From Bacillota bacterium (GTDB lineage: Bacteria > Bacillota > Clostridia > Acetivibrionales > Acetivibrionaceae): a stretch of 64,000 nucleotides of DNA. Below the pieces are notes generated by a model. The model made no database searches. It was not told where the DNA came from and was given only the letters and a program-made list of their open reading frames with translations. The stretch covers positions 1 to 64,000 of the forward strand of contig JAEZUI010000183.1 of the NCBI GenBank assembly GCA_023421115.1, read 5' to 3'. Position 1 is the first letter of the stretch. Every line of letters starts with the position of its first letter. Shown here in pieces: positions 61,458 to 64,000 of the stretch. A program made the position numbers and the translations under genes.

Positions 61458-64000
61458 ATGTCAGTTAGTGCGGGAAAAAATGTACTGTCAAAGGAGTTAG
61501 AAGCTATAGAAAGAAAACTGCTCAGGTATAATGAGGCATCGCAGGATGCCTTTATTTACGGACCTAAAATGCCGGAGCTAATTAAGGATGAATGTCTATT
61601 TGAATTGTTTGAACATACTGCAAGTAGTTTTCCAAACAATAAGGCAATTATTTTTGGGGAAGAGAGCATTTCGTACAAGGACTTAAATGAAAGGGCAAAC
61701 CAAATAGCTAGTATGCTTAGGGCAAAAGGTGTAAACGCTGATGATCGGGTAGCGATATTTATGCCAAAATGCTTAATGTGTTATGCTGCCATACTAGGTA
61801 CAATGAAAGCGGGAGCGTGTTATATTCCTTTAGATCCCGGGTATCCTGAAGACCGTGTCAGGTACATAGTAGAAGACAGCGGGGCTAAGTACATACTTGT
61901 TACTGAAGGAATGCAAAATGTGCCTGCTCTTGGTAATTCAATTGAAGTAAGTGCCGATTTGATAAAAGAATATCCTAAGGCAAATTTGCTTAAAGAAATA
62001 ACCTGTGTAACCAGAAATTCTTTAGCTTACATAATTTATACTTCCGGTTCAACAGGCAGGCCCAAAGGTGTTATGATTGAACATAAGGCTGCATGTAATC
62101 TTGTAAGGGCTTCTCAGGAAATATATAAGGCTACACCTGATGACAGAGTTTATCAAGGTTTTACCCTTGCTTTTGATGCTTCAGTGGAAGAATTGTGGTT
62201 GGCATTTTTTAATGGTGGTGCCTTAATACCTCAAACAGATGAAATGAAAAAAGCAGGTCCTGACCTATTTAAAATTCTAAGTAAACACGAAGTGAGTATT
62301 ATTTCATGTGTACCCACTCTTTTATCTATGATAGATGACGATATCCCTACCTTGAGACTGCTCATTCTTGGAGGGGAAGCATGTCCTGAATCGGTAGTTG
62401 TAAGGTTTAAGAAAAACGGAAGGCGTATATTAAATACCTATGGGCCTACCGAAGCAACAGTTATTGCAACTTGGTCAGATATGAAACTTGGTGAAAAGGT
62501 AACTATCGGTAAACCTCTTCCAAACTATTGTGTTTATATTGTTAAAGAAAACGGTGAATTGGCAAAAATCGGCGAACCGGGAGAACTTCTGATAGGAGGA
62601 ATAGGTCTTGCTAGAGGATATGTCGGGAGAGAAGATTTGACTTTAGAGAAATTTATTAAGAATAATTTCCACAGAGAAGATGTTGAAGGTTGTGACATGC
62701 TTTACAGGTCAGGGGACCTTGTAGCTTTAGACCCAGCTGGAAATATAGAATTCCATGGCAGGATTGATGATCAGGTAAAAATAAGAGGTTACAGAGTTGA
62801 ACTCTCGGAAATTGAAAATGTAGCCAATAGTTTTAGTGAGGTAAAGTCATCGGTTGTTAAGGTTAACAGATTTCCCGATTCAAGCGAAGCCTTGTGTTTA
62901 TATGTAGTAGCAACGGATAGGGAAAAAGGGATAGATAGAGAAAAGCTCTTTTCATTGTTAAAAGAGCGTCTTGCAGCATATATGATACCGCCTCATCTTA
63001 TGGTGCTTGACGAAATACCCATGCTGCCAAGCGGTAAAGCTGACAGAAAACAGCTTCCTCTTCCAAATGGGGACAACATGTTGTCAAAAAGAGATGTGGT
63101 AGAAGCTGTTGATAAAGAACAAAAAGTTATTGCCGCAATAATAAAACAGGTATTTAAAATTGAAAATGTTTCTATAAAAGATCATTTCTTTAATGATCTA
63201 GGAGGGCATTCGCTGTATGCTGCACAGGTAGTGTCACTACTTAGGAAGGAAAACGGTTTCCAAGGTTTAACCATATCCGATCTGTATGAATCTCCAACTG
63301 TTGAAGAGCTTGCAGCAAAATTCCGATTAGCTGCAAAAGGAAAACCATCTAAAACAGTTAAGGAAAGAAAAGAAGCTAAAAATTTCAAAGAGGCCTCTTC
63401 TCGTGCTCATAAATTATGCGGTTTTTTCCAAGGTCTATCCATATTTATGATTACACTAATGATTTGCATACCGATAGGATATGTAGTTTACAACATATTT
63501 AACGGGAATTTCGGAGTCAAAGAAGTATTACTTTCACTACTTGCAATAGGATTGCTTTATAATCCGTTAACTATAGGATTGTCCATTATTTCAAAGTGGG
63601 TTCTTATAGGAAAGTTCAAGGAGGGGAGATATCCTCTATGGGGAACTTATTATTTCAGATGGTGGCTTGCAAGACTATTTCAAAGGATGTGTCCCGAACA
63701 TTTATTGAGTGGCACGCCACTTATGCCAATATATTTGAGGCTTATGGGAGCAAAAATAGGAGACAATTGTTATATTGGCAATCATGAGTTTGGTGCTTTT
63801 GATCTTATATCCATCGGTAACGATTCAAGTATTGCTCAAGACTGTCAAATACTTGGATATAGTATTTTTGACGGGTACATAAATTTTGGGAAGATAACTG
63901 TTGGGAATGATTGTTATATAGGAACTCATTCTTCAATGAGTATTAACTCTACAATGATGGATGGGTCAATGATAAAAGAACAGTCTATGGTGGCATCTAA
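61458..64000 (+). CDS. Pls/PosA-type non-ribosomal peptide synthetase, 3' end outside window
   Basis: Open from the ATG at 61458 (6 nt after AGAGGTG) to the edge, 847 codons. Domain order: adenylation domain, about residues 45-540, with YTSGSTGRPKG (A3), FDASVEELW (A4), NTYGPTEA (A5), GELLIGGIGLARGY, YRSGDL (A7), GRIDDQVKIRGYRVEL (A8) and PSGKADRK (A10); carrier domain with FFNDLGGHSLYAAQ (Ser585); then membrane helices from about 655 (GLSIFMITLMICIPIGYVVY, LLSLLAIGLLYNPLTIGLS) and the hexapeptide-rich, left-handed beta-helix part typical of TIGR02353-type terminal domains (IGDNCYIGNHEFGAFDLISI, GKITVGNDCYIG). No condensation domain is visible. This is the layout of epsilon-poly-lysine synthetase relatives. 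The 10-residue code, read by eye, is D-A-E-S-I-G-T-V-I-K, close to known lysine codes. The product is inferred. Confidence 0.85.
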   Translation, partial: MSVSAGKNVLSKELEAIERKLLRYNEASQDAFIYGPKMPELIKDECLFELFEHTASSFPNNKAIIFGEESISYKDLNERANQIASMLRAKGVNADDRVAIFMPKCLMCYAAILGTMKAGACYIPLDPGYPEDRVRYIVEDSGAKYILVTEGMQNVPALGNSIEVSADLIKEYPKANLLKEITCVTRNSLAYIIYTSGSTGRPKGVMIEHKAACNLVRASQEIYKATPDDRVYQGFTLAFDASVEELWLAFFNGGALIPQTDEMKKAGPDLFKILSKHEVSIISCVPTLLSMIDDDIPTLRLLILGGEACPESVVVRFKKNGRRILNTYGPTEATVIATWSDMKLGEKVTIGKPLPNYCVYIVKENGELAKIGEPGELLIGGIGLARGYVGREDLTLEKFIKNNFHREDVEGCDMLYRSGDLVALDPAGNIEFHGRIDDQVKIRGYRVELSEIENVANSFSEVKSSVVKVNRFPDSSEALCLYVVATDREKGIDREKLFSLLKERLAAYMIPPHLMVLDEIPMLPSGKADRKQLPLPNGDNMLSKRDVVEAVDKEQKVIAAIIKQVFKIENVSIKDHFFNDLGGHSLYAAQVVSLLRKENGFQGLTISDLYESPTVEELAAKFRLAAKGKPSKTVKERKEAKNFKEASSRAHKLCGFFQGLSIFMITLMICIPIGYVVYNIFNGNFGVKEVLLSLLAIGLLYNPLTIGLSIISKWVLIGKFKEGRYPLWGTYYFRWWLARLFQRMCPEHLLSGTPLMPIYLRLMGAKIGDNCYIGNHEFGAFDLISIGNDSSIAQDCQILGYSIFDGYINFGKITVGNDCYIGTHSSMSINSTMMDGSMIKEQSMVAS

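Overview
The window is a low-GC, densely packed stretch of a spore-forming Firmicute, most likely a clostridium of the cellulolytic Ruminiclostridium/Acetivibrio type. The evidence is an A/T-rich sequence with strong AGGAGG-type ribosome sites, many TTG and GTG starts, spoVS, PyrR attenuation, FapR control of lipid genes, a T-box leader and the polA-coaE-SLT gene order. The species is inferred and cannot be proved from this sequence. Most of the window is core chromosome with conserved clostridial operons. No CRISPR array, rRNA, tRNA or transposase gene was seen.

Layout. 1-2435: a partial secreted YcdB/YcdC-type protein (minus strand) and two small genes. 2610-13111: the complete de novo UMP operon pyrR-B-C-F-carA-carB-pyrK-pyrD behind a PyrR-binding attenuator. 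13157-16541: a cassette of a histidine phosphatase, an Mre11/SbcD-like nuclease, a Rad50-like protein that stops at the zinc hook, and a small coiled-coil protein. 16832-18791: rimO and pgsA. 18866-25193: the fatty-acid/phospholipid cluster fapR-plsX-fabH-fabD-fabG-acpP-fabF behind a promoter and a FapR operator. 25399-34369: rnc, a radical-SAM protein, spoVS, pdxA, smc, ftsY and a YdcF protein. 34439-47169: small regulators, an ECF sigma/anti-sigma pair, polA-coaE-SLT, a YvyF-like protein, an EamA transporter, a diguanylate cyclase, aroF behind a T-box, and cheW. 47468-53222 (minus strand): ychF, a GT39-type membrane glycosyltransferase, a DEAD-box helicase and a secreted LamG/copper-amine-oxidase-like protein. 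53883-58850: trpE-G-D-C-F without trpB or trpA. 59017-60108: a chimeric, frameshifted sigma-factor/AlbA-type pseudogene. 60255-64000: a membrane acyltransferase and the start of a Pls-like single-module peptide synthetase.

The less ordinary points are these. (1) The trp leader carries a run of (G/T)AG triplets at 2-nt spacing, the signature of a TRAP (MtrB) binding site, and a shorter run overlaps the trpD ribosome site. (2) The truncated peptide synthetase has an adenylation-domain code that reads by eye like a lysine code, suggesting a poly-lysine-like product. (3) There is a half-Rad50 next to an Mre11-like nuclease. (4) Two families of intergenic hairpin repeats occur, one with about ten copies in this window. 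(5) A sigma factor is fused to the C-terminal part of a decayed AlbA_2-type protein.

Functional links. The window covers regulated pyrimidine synthesis, membrane lipid synthesis, chorismate entry (aroF) and tryptophan synthesis. Each is controlled by a different RNA or DNA sensor of its end product: PyrR-UMP, FapR-malonyl-CoA, T-box-tRNA and, as inferred here, TRAP-tryptophan.
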